Shown here: in pieces, positions 44,137-52,875 of the stretch | Layout of the letters: each line of letters starts with the position of its first letter | How positions within the stretch are numbered: the stretch's first letter is position 1 | The notes under the pieces: model-generated | What the model was told of the DNA's origin: nothing | The model's database searches: none | What the model saw: the letters and a program-made list of their open reading frames with translations, nothing else | NCBI GenBank assembly: GCA_035544895.1 | Contig: DASZZM010000096.1 | Coordinates: 62,001-126,000 of the forward strand | From: JASLEW01 sp035544895 | Lineage (GTDB): Bacteria > Acidobacteriota > Thermoanaerobaculia > Multivoradales > UBA5704 | Length of the DNA stretch: 64,000 nt | Direction: 5' to 3' | Made by a program: the position numbers and the translations under genes

Positions 44137-44167
44137 TTTCACGTGACTAACGTGTAGCACGTGGAAA
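44137..44167. promoter_or_regulatory. operator-like ACGTG array before vapBC
   Basis: TTTCACGTG (44137-44145) and CACGTGGAAA (44158-44167) form an inverted repeat, with a further ACGTG at 44150-44154. The three ACGTG cores recur every 9 bases, a spacing typical of ribbon-helix-helix dimers bound side by side. It ends 24 bases before the vapB start, fitting autoregulation by the VapBC complex. Confidence 0.5.
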
Positions 44168-44190
44168 GCGTGCTGCCAAGCAGGAGGCCA

Positions 44191-44436
44191 ATGCAACGCA
44201 ATATCACACTGGCGCTCGACGAAGATCTCATTCGCAGGGTACGGGTGCTGGCAGCGCGCCGCAACCGCTCGGTCTCGGCGCTGCTACGTGAAGAGCTTTC
44301 TCGTCTCGTGGCCGACGACGAGGCGTTCGAGACCGCGAGACGAACCGCCCTCGAGCGGCTCGAGCGAGGTGGACACCTCGGCGGCGGTCCCCTCCCGGCC
44401 AGAGACGAGCTTCACGAGCGTGCCCGCTTTCGTTGA
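44191..44436 (+). CDS. vapB: VapB-like ribbon-helix-helix antitoxin
   Basis: 81 residues from the ATG at 44191, directly after AGGAGG (the longer frame from 44161 is less likely). The N-terminus QRNITLALDEDLIRRVRVLA is a ribbon-helix-helix DNA-binding fold, with NRSVSALLREEL as second helix. The tail, rich in Glu and Arg, should wrap the toxin. It overlaps vapC by 17 bases. Confidence 0.85.
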   Translation: MQRNITLALDEDLIRRVRVLAARRNRSVSALLREELSRLVADDEAFETARRTALERLERGGHLGGGPLPARDELHERARFR

Positions 44437-44857
44437 CGCCAACATCCTGGTTTACGCCGAGGACCGAGATTCCGGCAGCAAGCACGTCATCGCGAGGGAC
44501 TTGGTGGCAGACCTGTGGCGCTCCGGGGAGGGGGTGCTGAGCGTGCAGGTGCTGCAGGAGTTCTTCGTTACCGTGACGCGCAAGGTGCCGCGGCCACTAA
44601 GGTCCGACGCGGCACTCGCCATCGTCGAGCAGTACCTCACCTGGCGGGTGGTGGAGAACACCGGGGACCTGCTCGTCGCGGCCATCCGGCTGGCGTCTGC
44701 CCTCAAGGTCTCGTTCTGGGACGCGCTGGTCCTGGAGGCAGCTCGCATCGAGCGCTGCGATTGGCTCTGGACCGAGGATCTCAATCACGGCCAACGGATC
44801 GGAGATCTCACCATCGTCAACCCTTTCCTCGCCGAGCCGCCGTCCGCCGGCAGATGA
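44420..44857 (+). CDS. vapC: VapC-like PIN-domain toxin RNase
   Basis: 145 residues from GTG 44420. The PIN-domain acidic residues are visible: Asp5 (FVDANILVY), Glu near 41 (VQVLQEFFV), Asp near 98 (FWDALVLEAA) and the final Asp (DWLWTEDLNHG). Members cleave tRNA or rRNA when free from antitoxin. GTG is chosen because the frame upstream lies inside vapB; the ribosome site is poor, so translation probably depends on vapB. Confidence 0.88.
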   Translation: MPAFVDANILVYAEDRDSGSKHVIARDLVADLWRSGEGVLSVQVLQEFFVTVTRKVPRPLRSDAALAIVEQYLTWRVVENTGDLLVAAIRLASALKVSFWDALVLEAARIERCDWLWTEDLNHGQRIGDLTIVNPFLAEPPSAGR

Positions 44858-44975
44858 CGGCGATCGGCGCAGCTGGTTCTTCTCCTAAGCTGAGTTTTGG
44901 AGCCTCAGGTCTCGCCTGACCACGGCTGCACCGGCATGGCAGAGGCCGGTGAGAGGTCCGCGCTAGACTGGCCCC

Positions 44976-47135
44976 GTGGAAAACGCGCCTGCCCCTCTTG
45001 TGTCCGCGCCCGGTTCCGGCAGCCCGGCTGGTAGCTTGCCGAAGGCCTTGCCCCCGCCGGTGGCGGCGCGCGTCGAGCGCGTGGCGGAGCTGGGGCACGA
45101 GCTGGGAGTCACGGTCTATCTGGTTGGCGGGATCGTGCGCGACTTGTTGCTCGGGCATCCAGGCCAGGACCTGGACCTGGTGGTCGAAAGCGACGGGCTG
45201 CGCTTCGCGGCGGCGCTGGCCGGCCGGCTGGGTGGGACGCTGCGGACGCACCCGGCCTTCCTCACCGCCGACCTGGTCGACGCCGAAGGGCACCACCTCG
45301 ACGTCGCCACGGCGCGGCGCGAGGTCTATCGCGCCCCGGCGGCCCTCCCCGAGGTAGCGCCGGGCTCTCTGCGAGACGACCTCTTCCGGCGCGACTTCAC
45401 CGTCAACTCCATGGCCATCCGGCTCGCTTCCGGCGCCGGCGCCGCCTTGATCGACCCGTTCGGCGGACGAAGCGACCTGGCCGCGCGGCGGCTGCAGGTG
45501 CTGCATCCGCGTTCTTTCTTCGACGACCCGACGCGGGTGCTGCGCGGCGTGCGATTGGAGTACCGGTTGGGATTTCGTCTGAGCGAGGAGACCGAGCGGC
45601 TGGTCGGGGAGGCGCTGGAGGCCGGGGCGTTCGACCGCTTGTCGGGAAGCCGCCTGCTCAACGAGCTGATCTTGCTGCTCGACGAGCCGGCGATCGCGCT
45701 GCCGGCGGTCGAGCGGCTCGCCGAGCTGGGAGTGCTGGCGGCCCTGCACCCGCGGCTGCGTCTCACGCCGGGACTGCGCGAGCGCATGCGGGCCGTCCTC
45801 GCCGAGCTCGGCTGGTATCGAGAAGCCGCGGAGCGAGCTTTCGCCGCCCGGGTGTCCGCGGCGCCGGCCTCGGCGCCTGCTCGCTGGGCGCCGGTGGCGA
45901 CCTGGCAGCTGCTGCTGATCGCGCTCGCCGCCGAGCTTGCCGACTCCGACCGCGAAGCCCTCGCCGACCGGCTCTTGCTCGCCGGTCGCCAGCGCCGACT
46001 CGTCGTGGGCTCTCCGCTCCGGCTCGCCGAGGCGCGCGCGACCCTCGCCTCCGCGGGCGCCGGCCGGGTCGCGCCGCATCGCATCGACGAAGGCTTGTCG
46101 GCGCTGGCTCGCGAAGAGCTGGTCCTGCTCGCGGCCACCTACGAGCCCGCGGCGCGAGGGTCGGTGCGGCAGTACCTGACTCGCTGGCACGGCTTCATCC
46201 TCGAGATCCGCGGCGCCGACCTGCTCGCCGCCGGGGCTTCTCCCGGTCCCGCCGTGGGCCGCGCTCTCCGCGCGACGCGGCGCGCACGGCTCGACGGCGC
46301 GATCTCTGCCGGAGAAGAGCTGCCCTTCGCACTCGCCTGGCTGGCCGAGCACGAGCCGCGCTCGCGGAGGCCGCGGCCGTCCGAGGGTGCCGCGCTTGGC
46401 TTCTTCTTGGCCGCGCTGGCAGTCCTCGCCGCGCAGGCGGCGCTGGCGGCAGTGGCGGCGCTGGCGGCAGTGGCGGGGATCGCCGCGGTCTGCTTGCCGG
46501 CTCCCGCATCCGCGGCGCCGCTGGCGTCCACGCCGCAAGCATCCACGCCGCTGGTCTCGGTGCGCTCGCTCGAGATCCTCCGCCTCGACTGCGCGAACCG
46601 GCTCGGGCGGCGCGAGGTCACCCTGTTCGGCAACGGCACGGTGCGCCTGCGCGACGGCCCGCCGGGCAAGGAATGGATGGGGCTCGCCGAGCTCGGCCCC
46701 GACGAGCTCGAGGGCGTGCTGCGCAGACTTGCCGAGGAGGACCTGGAGGATTCCGTGCGCCTGGCGCCCGGCGTGCAGGGCGACTGGGTGGAGAAGTGCA
46801 TGCTCGCTCTCGAGCTCAACGGCAAGAAGCCCCGGGTCATCCACTTCGGGCGCTACGACTCGCTGCCGCTTTCTCTCTCACGCGTCGTCCGGGTGGCCGA
46901 GGACCTGGCCGCGAAGGTCCACGACCTCAAGGGGTCCGAGCGGCTGCCGCAGGATTACGATGCGCGCCCCGGCGACATCCTCAAGCGAACCGACGGCCAG
47001 CTCTTCCGCGTGGTCGGCTTCACCAGCGACAAGAAGGGCGTCGAGCTGGAGGGAGTCGACGAGCCGCTGGCTCTCTACGTCCTGCGCGAGGAGATGCGGC
47101 GCGAGTTCGTGGCGCTGGTCTCCAGGGCACGGTGA
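44976..47135 (+). CDS. CCA-adding-type nucleotidyltransferase fused to an exported domain
   Basis: 719-residue frame in two unlike parts. Residues 1-470 are a poly(A) polymerase/CCA-adding class II enzyme: LVGGIVRDLLLG, the DLDLVVE metal pair, RRDFTVNSMAI and DPTRVLRGVRL, followed by helical neck/body. Such enzymes add or repair the tRNA 3' CCA or add A tails. Residues 472-514 are a signal-peptide-like hydrophobic stretch with tandem Ala-Leu-Ala-Ala-Val units, then a 205-residue domain (EVTLFGNGTVRLRD, KCMLALELNGKKPRVIHFGRYD) of unknown function. No stop separates them. In-frame TTG 46407 or GTG 46452/46470 could start a separate exported protein after a lost stop. The frame begins with GTG 44976, 7 bases after a TAGACT box. 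The end overlaps rsmD as GTGA. Confidence 0.75.
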   Translation: MENAPAPLVSAPGSGSPAGSLPKALPPPVAARVERVAELGHELGVTVYLVGGIVRDLLLGHPGQDLDLVVESDGLRFAAALAGRLGGTLRTHPAFLTADLVDAEGHHLDVATARREVYRAPAALPEVAPGSLRDDLFRRDFTVNSMAIRLASGAGAALIDPFGGRSDLAARRLQVLHPRSFFDDPTRVLRGVRLEYRLGFRLSEETERLVGEALEAGAFDRLSGSRLLNELILLLDEPAIALPAVERLAELGVLAALHPRLRLTPGLRERMRAVLAELGWYREAAERAFAARVSAAPASAPARWAPVATWQLLLIALAAELADSDREALADRLLLAGRQRRLVVGSPLRLAEARATLASAGAGRVAPHRIDEGLSALAREELVLLAATYEPAARGSVRQYLTRWHGFILEIRGADLLAAGASPGPAVGRALRATRRARLDGAISAGEELPFALAWLAEHEPRSRRPRPSEGAALGFFLAALAVLAAQAALAAVAALAAVAGIAAVCLPAPASAAPLASTPQASTPLVSVRSLEILRLDCANRLGRREVTLFGNGTVRLRDGPPGKEWMGLAELGPDELEGVLRRLAEEDLEDSVRLAPGVQGDWVEKCMLALELNGKKPRVIHFGRYDSLPLSLSRVVRVAEDLAAKVHDLKGSERLPQDYDARPGDILKRTDGQLFRVVGFTSDKKGVELEGVDEPLALYVLREEMRREFVALVSRAR

Positions 47136-47704
47136 AGCCCGGGGTCCGCATCACCGGCGGCGCCTTCCGCGGGCGCGGCCTGGCGGTGCCCGCCGGGGCC
47201 CGCCCGACCGAGGGGCGGGTGCGCGAGGCGCTGTTCTCGATCTGGCGCGAGCGCCTGCCGCGGGCCCGTTTCCTCGACCTGTTCGCCGGCAGCGGCGTCG
47301 TCGGCCTGGAAGCCGCCGGCCGCGGCGCGCTGAGCGTCCTCGCGGTCGAGAGCGACGTGCGGTCCGTGTCGGCGATCGCGGCCAATGCCGCTCTCCTCGG
47401 GCCGGACGAGGCGGAGGGGGCGCTTTTTGCCGTGCGCCGCCTGGCCCTGCCCGCGGGCCTTTCCCGCCTCGCCGAGGAGGGGGCCGGTCCCTTCGACCTC
47501 GTCTTCGCCGACCCCCCCTACGGCTTCGACGCCTACGACCACCTCCTCGCCGGTCTCGCCCCTCTCCTCGCTCCCGAAGCCGAGGCCGCCGTCGAGCATT
47601 CCTCCCGCCGCGACCTCCCCCCGGCGGCCGGTCCGCTCCTGCGCACCTCCGTGCGACGCTACGGCGAGACGGCACTCGCCTTCTACGCCGCGCGATCTAT
47701 CTGA
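47132..47704 (+). CDS. rsmD: 16S rRNA m2G966 methyltransferase RsmD
   Basis: 190 residues from GTG 47132, overlapping the previous stop as GTGA; normal family length. RITGGAFRGRGL and RPTEGRVREALFSIW are the RsmD N-terminal signature, FLDLFAGSGVVGLEAAGRG is the SAM site and FADPPY the catalytic NPPY-type motif. It should methylate G966 of 16S rRNA in the 30S subunit. Confidence 0.92.
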   Translation: MKPGVRITGGAFRGRGLAVPAGARPTEGRVREALFSIWRERLPRARFLDLFAGSGVVGLEAAGRGALSVLAVESDVRSVSAIAANAALLGPDEAEGALFAVRRLALPAGLSRLAEEGAGPFDLVFADPPYGFDAYDHLLAGLAPLLAPEAEAAVEHSSRRDLPPAAGPLLRTSVRRYGETALAFYAARSI

Positions 47705-47712
47705 TCCGGGGT

Positions 47713-47763
47713 CCCTGCCCCGGCGGTCTGAGCCGCGGGCCCCTGCCCCGGCGGTCTGAGCCG
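47713..47763. repeat. REP-like direct repeat after rsmD
   Basis: Two identical 23-base units at 47713-47735 and 47741-47763, period 28. Read on the minus strand they contain GGGGCAGGG and CTCAGACCG, matching the family at 24.7 and 53.5 kb; the outer copy forms a CCGGGG/CCCCGG hairpin. The rest of the 47705-47905 gap shows nothing else clear. Confidence 0.6.
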
Positions 47764-47905
47764 GCTCTGGCGCGCCAGGCGGGCTCATCTGGCACGGGGG
47801 CGGCGGGGAGGGGTTGAAAGAAATATGGGCGGATGGGGGTTGATTTTGCAGAATTGGCACGAGGGGCTCGCAATGGCGGCCAAAATGAGCTAAGATGGAG
47901 TAACT

Positions 47906-50242
47906 TTGTCGTTGCAGGAAACAGTCGCGGCGCGGGCGCCGGAGGGAAAGCCGACGCCAGGCGCGCGGCTGACTCTCTTGCCTACCGCAGCCGCGCCCCA
48001 CAGTCTCTCATCAACCGCCGCCGCGGCCGCGCCTCGCACTCTCTCGACGGCCGCTGCGGCCGCGCTGGCGGGATTGGCGGCACTGCTCTGCCGCCTGCCT
48101 TTCGCCGCGCACCGCCTCTGGGACCACGACTCCATCCAGTTCGCGCTCGCGGTTGAGAAGTACGACCTGGCGGCGCACCACCCGCACCCGCCCGGCTACC
48201 CGCTCTACATCGGCCTCCTCAAGCTCCTGGCCGGGCTTGGCATCGACTCCTTGCACGGCATGGTTTCGCTCGCGGTCCTCGCCGGTGCGCTCGGCGCCGC
48301 CTTCACCGTGCTGCTCACCATCCGCCTGGTCTCCCGGATGCCGCCGGGTAGGGACCCGGCGCATTCCGATAGATCGGCCGGGGACCCGGCCTCTCGCGCA
48401 TGCCCCGACGCCCTCCGCGCCGGCCTCTTTGCCGGCCTGCTCTACGCCTTCAACCCCTTGCTCTGGTTCTACGCCGAGCTGCCGCTGCTCTATGCGGTCG
48501 AAGGGGGGCTCACCGTCGCTTTGGCCTACTCCGCCCTGCGCATGGGCGACGGCCCGCGCCCCTTCCTGGCGGCCTGCGCTCTGTTCGCGCTGGCCGGCGG
48601 CCTCCGTCCCTCGACGATGGTGCTGCTCGCGCCGCTCTTCTTGCTCGGCCTGTGGCGGGCCCGGCGCCGGGGAAGGCTGGGACTGCCGCTGGCGCTCGGC
48701 GGGGCGGCGCTGAGCGGCGCCCTCGTCCTCGCCTGGCTCGTCCCCCTCTGCGCGGCGGCGGGCGGCCTGGCGGCATACCGCCGTATCGGCAGCGAGCACT
48801 TCAATGCCCTGCTGCCCTATACCTCCATCCTTTACGGCGCCGGCTGGGGGGCGCTCGGCCACAACCTGGAAGTCCTGGCCAAATGGACGCTGCAAGGCAT
48901 CTTCCCGGGCGCCGCGGCGCTGCTCTCTCTCTGGCTGGTCACGCCGCGCCGGATCGCGGCGGGCCTGCGCCTGCTTGCGCCGGAGTTCCCCTGGCTGCTC
49001 GCCTGGGCCGCGCCGCCGGTCCTGTTCTTCGCGCTCGTCCATGTCACCAAAGCCGGCTACACCCTGGTCTACCTGCCGGCCTTCCTCGTCGCCATCGCCG
49101 TGGCGGCCACGCCGGCCCTCGCCGCCAGCCGCAGGCGTCACCTCTTCGCGCTCGTCCTCGCCAGCCTCCTCGGCGGCGGGCTCTTCCTGTTCGGCGCCGA
49201 CCGCCGCCCCGAGCAGCCGCGGTCGTTGGCGTTGGTCCGCAACGAGTTCAACCGCGGCGCCATCGCCGCCTACGAGGCCGACCTCGACAAGCTGCTGGCC
49301 GCCCTCCGCCGCTACCCGCCGCAGACCACGGTCCTCGCCACCGTCGAGCTCTCCGGCACCGGCGCGGCCGCCGCCGAAGGCTTTCTCTACCCGTGGCAGC
49401 GTCATCTCCAGTGGTACCTGCCGCAGTACCCGGTCGTCCTCCTGGTTCCCGAACAGCGATTCGCCCTGCTCAGCCAGGGCCACCGGCCCTTCTACCGCCA
49501 GGACACCTTGGTCGAGCTACCTCCGCTCACTCGCCAGATCCTCTTCGTCCTCTCCGCCCCCGCCGGACCCCGCCTAGATCTCGGCCCGGCTCCGGCGCAG
49601 AGGGTCGGAAGGACCTTCTATCTTCTGGCCGTCCCGTTTGCCGGCAAGCTCCGTGTCGGACCCCTGCTCCTGGAGACCGCGGGCGGGCGGCAATTCGGCT
49701 CTCCCCAGCAGGGCCGCCTGGGGGGACAGCCTCTTTCAGAGGAAGCTCTCGCCGCCATCATCTATGCGGAAACTGGAAGCCTCCGGCCGCGGTGGAAGAA
49801 CCCCAGAGGCGCCAAGAGAGAAGAGAACTACGACCCCAACTCCGTGAAGAAGCTGCACGACAATCGCAAGGCGATAGGTCATGTCGTCGAACAGCTCCAC
49901 GCCAGCTGCCGGCGTGTCGGGGATGGGACCGTGACGGCGAGGCCATTGAGGCCCAGCGAGAGAGATCTCGCGAACCCGAACGTGGCGCGGGAGTGGAAAG
50001 ACGCCAGGAAGGCCGCGGAGGAAGTCAAGCAAGAGCGTGCCAGGAGGTTGGACCCGCTGAAGTCTTCCGAGAATTTCTTCATCCGGGCGGACGGCAGGAC
50101 TCATCGCGGTGTGCCACGGAAACAGCCGCGGTGGGCCAGAGGAAGGCGTCCAGCCATCACCTGGGGGCCTTTCCGCAACCTGGGCGGTGGCGACGTACGA
50201 GTCTCCGCCGACGTCTACGTCGACGTATATAACTTGAGGTAA
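47906..50242 (+). CDS. GT-C/DUF2723-like membrane protein with C-terminal extension
   Basis: 778 residues from TTG 47906, with GGAG 8 bases upstream. Residues 45-430 have about ten TMs and a first outside loop DHDSIQFALAVEKYD ... HPPGYPLYIGLLKL, the pattern of DUF2723/PMT-like glycosyltransferases using lipid-linked sugars. Residues 145-165 are hydrophilic and encoded by the REP-like repeat at 48341-48397. Residues 430-600 are a soluble outside domain. Residues 610-778 are unlike the rest; LSEEALAAIIYAETGSLRP recalls SleB-type cell-wall hydrolases (Glu in YAE), but this similarity is tentative. The donor and acceptor are unknown. Confidence 0.7.
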   Translation: MSLQETVAARAPEGKPTPGARLTLLPTAAAPHSLSSTAAAAAPRTLSTAAAAALAGLAALLCRLPFAAHRLWDHDSIQFALAVEKYDLAAHHPHPPGYPLYIGLLKLLAGLGIDSLHGMVSLAVLAGALGAAFTVLLTIRLVSRMPPGRDPAHSDRSAGDPASRACPDALRAGLFAGLLYAFNPLLWFYAELPLLYAVEGGLTVALAYSALRMGDGPRPFLAACALFALAGGLRPSTMVLLAPLFLLGLWRARRRGRLGLPLALGGAALSGALVLAWLVPLCAAAGGLAAYRRIGSEHFNALLPYTSILYGAGWGALGHNLEVLAKWTLQGIFPGAAALLSLWLVTPRRIAAGLRLLAPEFPWLLAWAAPPVLFFALVHVTKAGYTLVYLPAFLVAIAVAATPALAASRRRHLFALVLASLLGGGLFLFGADRRPEQPRSLALVRNEFNRGAIAAYEADLDKLLAALRRYPPQTTVLATVELSGTGAAAAEGFLYPWQRHLQWYLPQYPVVLLVPEQRFALLSQGHRPFYRQDTLVELPPLTRQILFVLSAPAGPRLDLGPAPAQRVGRTFYLLAVPFAGKLRVGPLLLETAGGRQFGSPQQGRLGGQPLSEEALAAIIYAETGSLRPRWKNPRGAKREENYDPNSVKKLHDNRKAIGHVVEQLHASCRRVGDGTVTARPLRPSERDLANPNVAREWKDARKAAEEVKQERARRLDPLKSSENFFIRADGRTHRGVPRKQPRWARGRRPAITWGPFRNLGGGDVRVSADVYVDVYNLR
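48341..48397. repeat. REP-like repeat inside the GT-C gene
   Basis: Begins with the perfect palindrome GCCGGGTAGGGACCCGGC (48343-48360), then GCATTCCGATAGATC and a second partial copy, GGCCGGGGACCCGGCC. The 18-base core is identical to that at 53499-53516. It keeps the reading frame and codes for a short loop between two TMs. Confidence 0.75.
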
Positions 50243-50250
50243 CCAGCGAC

Positions 50251-50613
50251 TCAACGGTTGGTGTAGACCTCGATGGCCACCCGGGACGGCTGCTTCGGGT
50301 CGATGCGGATCGGAATCAGCTTGCCGGGCTGGAACTGCGGCAGGTCAACGAGAGAGATGAGGCTCCTGGGGATCGTGGCTTCGTAAGGAGCACCGTCCGG
50401 CGGCAGGACCCTCACCTTGAGGCCGATCACCGGGTCGTCGTTGAGATTCATGCCAGTCCCCCAGACCGACAGGATCTCGGCGCTGGCGGCGATCCCGGAA
50501 GCTTGCAGCTCGCGGGCGACCGAGACACCGGTGGCACGATCGATCAACCCGCATCCGGCCGCGAGCCCCGCCGCCGCGAGCACGAGCAAGAAACGCGAGG
50601 GCCATCTTTTCAT
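50251..50613 (-). CDS. small lipoprotein
   Basis: 120 residues with a lipoprotein signal, RFLLVLAAAGLAAGC, Cys21 being the lipidated residue. The mature part is a compact beta-rich domain (IGLKVRVLPPDGAPY, LIPIRIDPKQPSRVAIE), possibly DUF3592-like. GAGGAGAGG precedes the ATG. It ends 8 bases from the convergent GT-C gene. Role unknown. Confidence 0.8.
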   Translation of the reverse strand: MKRWPSRFLLVLAAAGLAAGCGLIDRATGVSVARELQASGIAASAEILSVWGTGMNLNDDPVIGLKVRVLPPDGAPYEATIPRSLISLVDLPQFQPGKLIPIRIDPKQPSRVAIEVYTNR

Positions 50614-50686
50614 CTGCCTCTCCTCGGCGCGCGCGGCGGGCGGAGGTCCCGATCACCCATGCCCGGCCCCGCGCCGCTCGCATGCG

Positions 50687-52783
50687 TCAGGCAAGTGCCA
50701 CGAAGCGCCTCGAGCCGACGTGCAGAGGCCCGGTGATGTCGGCGCTGCCGTCGCGGACGATGTCGCGATACCACAGCAGGTTACCGTCAGCGGTGATGGC
50801 ATAGACCACGCCGTGGTCCCCGGCAACCACGCGCTGGAACTGGTTCCAACCTCCACGGCCGATCACCTTCGGACCGGCGACCTGTCCAGTGCCGTCGCGT
50901 GTGGCGTCCTCATACCAGAGAAGATTGCCATCGGCGGTGACGGCATAGATCACGCCGTCGTCGGCCGCGGTAAAGAAGAGGAACGGGCCCAGGCCGCGGC
51001 CGATCACCTGCGGCTCGGCGACCGCGCCCGTGCCGTCGCGGTTTTTGTCCTTGTACCAGCGCAGGTCGCCGGCGCCGGTGAGCGCGTAGAGGACGCCGCC
51101 GCTCGCGGTCACGTGCGCGAGCTGGTCCCAGCCGCCAACGCCGATCGTGCCCAACTCCACGATGTCGGCCGTGCCGTCCCCGCTCGAATCCTTGTAGAAA
51201 AGCAGGTCGCCCTGACCCGAGATCGCGTAGACCACGCCCTCTCTGCCCGAAAACACCAGCTTAAGGCTGTCCCAGCCGCCGCGGCCGATCGTCCTCGGTC
51301 CGGCGAGGCCGCCGGTGCCGTCTTGCAGCCAGTCCTCGTACCACAGGAGCTCGCCCTGCTTCGTCACTTCGTAGAGGGCACGGGCAATCGGCGCCTGGAG
51401 GCGCTCGACGACGTTTCTGGTGATCCGAGAGGTTTTCGTCTGGCCAGCCGGATCCCTCAGCCCCTGGCCCCACCCGGTGGTGCCGGCGCTCACCACGCAA
51501 CCGCGGCCCTTGCGGAACATCCCCATGGTTCCCTCCCGGCCGTCCTGATTTCCCGTCCACCGGTTGTCGACTTGCACCGTCGCCAGGGTGATGAATTCGC
51601 TCGGACTGTCGAAGTCCATTGCATCGCACTCATAGCCGACGATGGCGTCCTCCTGGCCGAACGTATCTCCGTCCGCGAGCGCGGTGCCGGCAAACACCCA
51701 GCTCCCGCTCCGTGTCACCGTAAAGCCTACCGCCGGCCTTGCCTTGTCGGTGATCGCACCGCCGTTTCTGAAGTTGAGACCGGTCATCGCGCTCGTCGGG
51801 CGCGAGACAGGAGGTTCGTACCATTTCCCCGTCCGGCGTGAAGCGGGGATCTCGGGATTCTTCTTGCCATCGAGGTCCACGTCTTTGTAACAGACCAGCG
51901 TCCGGTCGTCGTCTTCGAGCCGCACCTGCCAGTAGCAGGTATTGCCAGTGACGAAAGTCGCGTTGCCGCCTTTGTCGACGAACGATTCCACGCGGTCGCG
52001 CATCTCGCCGGTCCAGTACTCGTCGTGTCCCACGCTGATGAAGAGGTTGTAGCCGTCCAGCACGGTAGGGTCGGCATGGAGGTCGGCGCTGGTGCAGTAG
52101 TCCGCGTCGAAGCCGCGCTCCAGCCAGGCGACGAAGTTCTGATCGAACAGGATGAATTTCCAGAGGTGGCAGGGGCGATCGAACGACACCTTGGCGGCGA
52201 GCTTGGTTCCGGGGGGAAGGTCGTCGTAGAAACAGGCGTCGTTCCAGCCGTTGTAGGCCTGGTAGGTGTGGGTGGCGAGCGAGCAGAGGATCTTGGCGCG
52301 CCGGTTGGCGGGGGCCCCCGGCCGCACTACGAACAGAACGTAGGTGACGGCGGGCGCGTAGAGGAAGCGGGCGAGATAGACGCCGCTCTTCCACTCGGCG
52401 GGAACAGGGGAGAGCCGGTGCGCCACCTCCCATGCGCAGCCGCGCGAGGCGTCGAGCAGCTCACCCTTGCCTGGCTCCGGGTAGGCGGGGACGTCGAGCT
52501 TCACTCCCGGGAACGATGCCCGGTAGAGCGGCGCCTGACCCGGGTCGATGGCGATGGCGTCTCGGTAGTCCTCCTTGTAGACGTCGATGGCCGAGAAGCT
52601 CTCCTGGAAACGCCTGGAGTCGAAACGGACCTGGGAATGATGGAAGACCTCGAGCTGCACGAGCTCGCCCGGCTGCGGGTTGGCGACCGAGACGTGGAAG
52701 TCGAGGGCGCCGCCCGGGCGAACCGAGAAGGCCGACGGATAAGCTTCGACCGGGTTGATTCTCTGGACCGGGAAAGTACCCAT
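50687..52783 (-). CDS. dimethylformamidase-like protein with tachylectin-like propeller
   Basis: 698 residues from the ATG at 52783 (GGCAGGA upstream; a GTG at 52798 is an alternative). Residues 1-465 resemble the large subunit of N,N-dimethylformamidase: a beta-sandwich start, then THTYQAYNGWNDACFYD, FDADYCTSADLH and ISVGHDEYWTGEMRD, with His/Asp/Glu and Tyr candidates for the metal site. Residues 470-695 hold five repeats of about 47 residues with Y-A-I-x-x-x-G-x-L-x-W-Y-x-D (example TADGNLLWYEDATRDG), which fits a tachylectin-2-like five-bladed sugar-binding propeller. No signal peptide is evident. The activity is unknown; the propeller suggests binding to carbohydrate. Confidence 0.8.
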   Translation of the reverse strand: MGTFPVQRINPVEAYPSAFSVRPGGALDFHVSVANPQPGELVQLEVFHHSQVRFDSRRFQESFSAIDVYKEDYRDAIAIDPGQAPLYRASFPGVKLDVPAYPEPGKGELLDASRGCAWEVAHRLSPVPAEWKSGVYLARFLYAPAVTYVLFVVRPGAPANRRAKILCSLATHTYQAYNGWNDACFYDDLPPGTKLAAKVSFDRPCHLWKFILFDQNFVAWLERGFDADYCTSADLHADPTVLDGYNLFISVGHDEYWTGEMRDRVESFVDKGGNATFVTGNTCYWQVRLEDDDRTLVCYKDVDLDGKKNPEIPASRRTGKWYEPPVSRPTSAMTGLNFRNGGAITDKARPAVGFTVTRSGSWVFAGTALADGDTFGQEDAIVGYECDAMDFDSPSEFITLATVQVDNRWTGNQDGREGTMGMFRKGRGCVVSAGTTGWGQGLRDPAGQTKTSRITRNVVERLQAPIARALYEVTKQGELLWYEDWLQDGTGGLAGPRTIGRGGWDSLKLVFSGREGVVYAISGQGDLLFYKDSSGDGTADIVELGTIGVGGWDQLAHVTASGGVLYALTGAGDLRWYKDKNRDGTGAVAEPQVIGRGLGPFLFFTAADDGVIYAVTADGNLLWYEDATRDGTGQVAGPKVIGRGGWNQFQRVVAGDHGVVYAITADGNLLWYRDIVRDGSADITGPLHVGSRRFVALA

Positions 52784-52875
52784 CGTCCTGCCCCCCACTC
52801 TGCGATCGGATAGATTTAGTGCACAGGCAACCCGAGCATAACAGCACGGCGCCTGGGAGAGGGAGGTGAGAGGAG

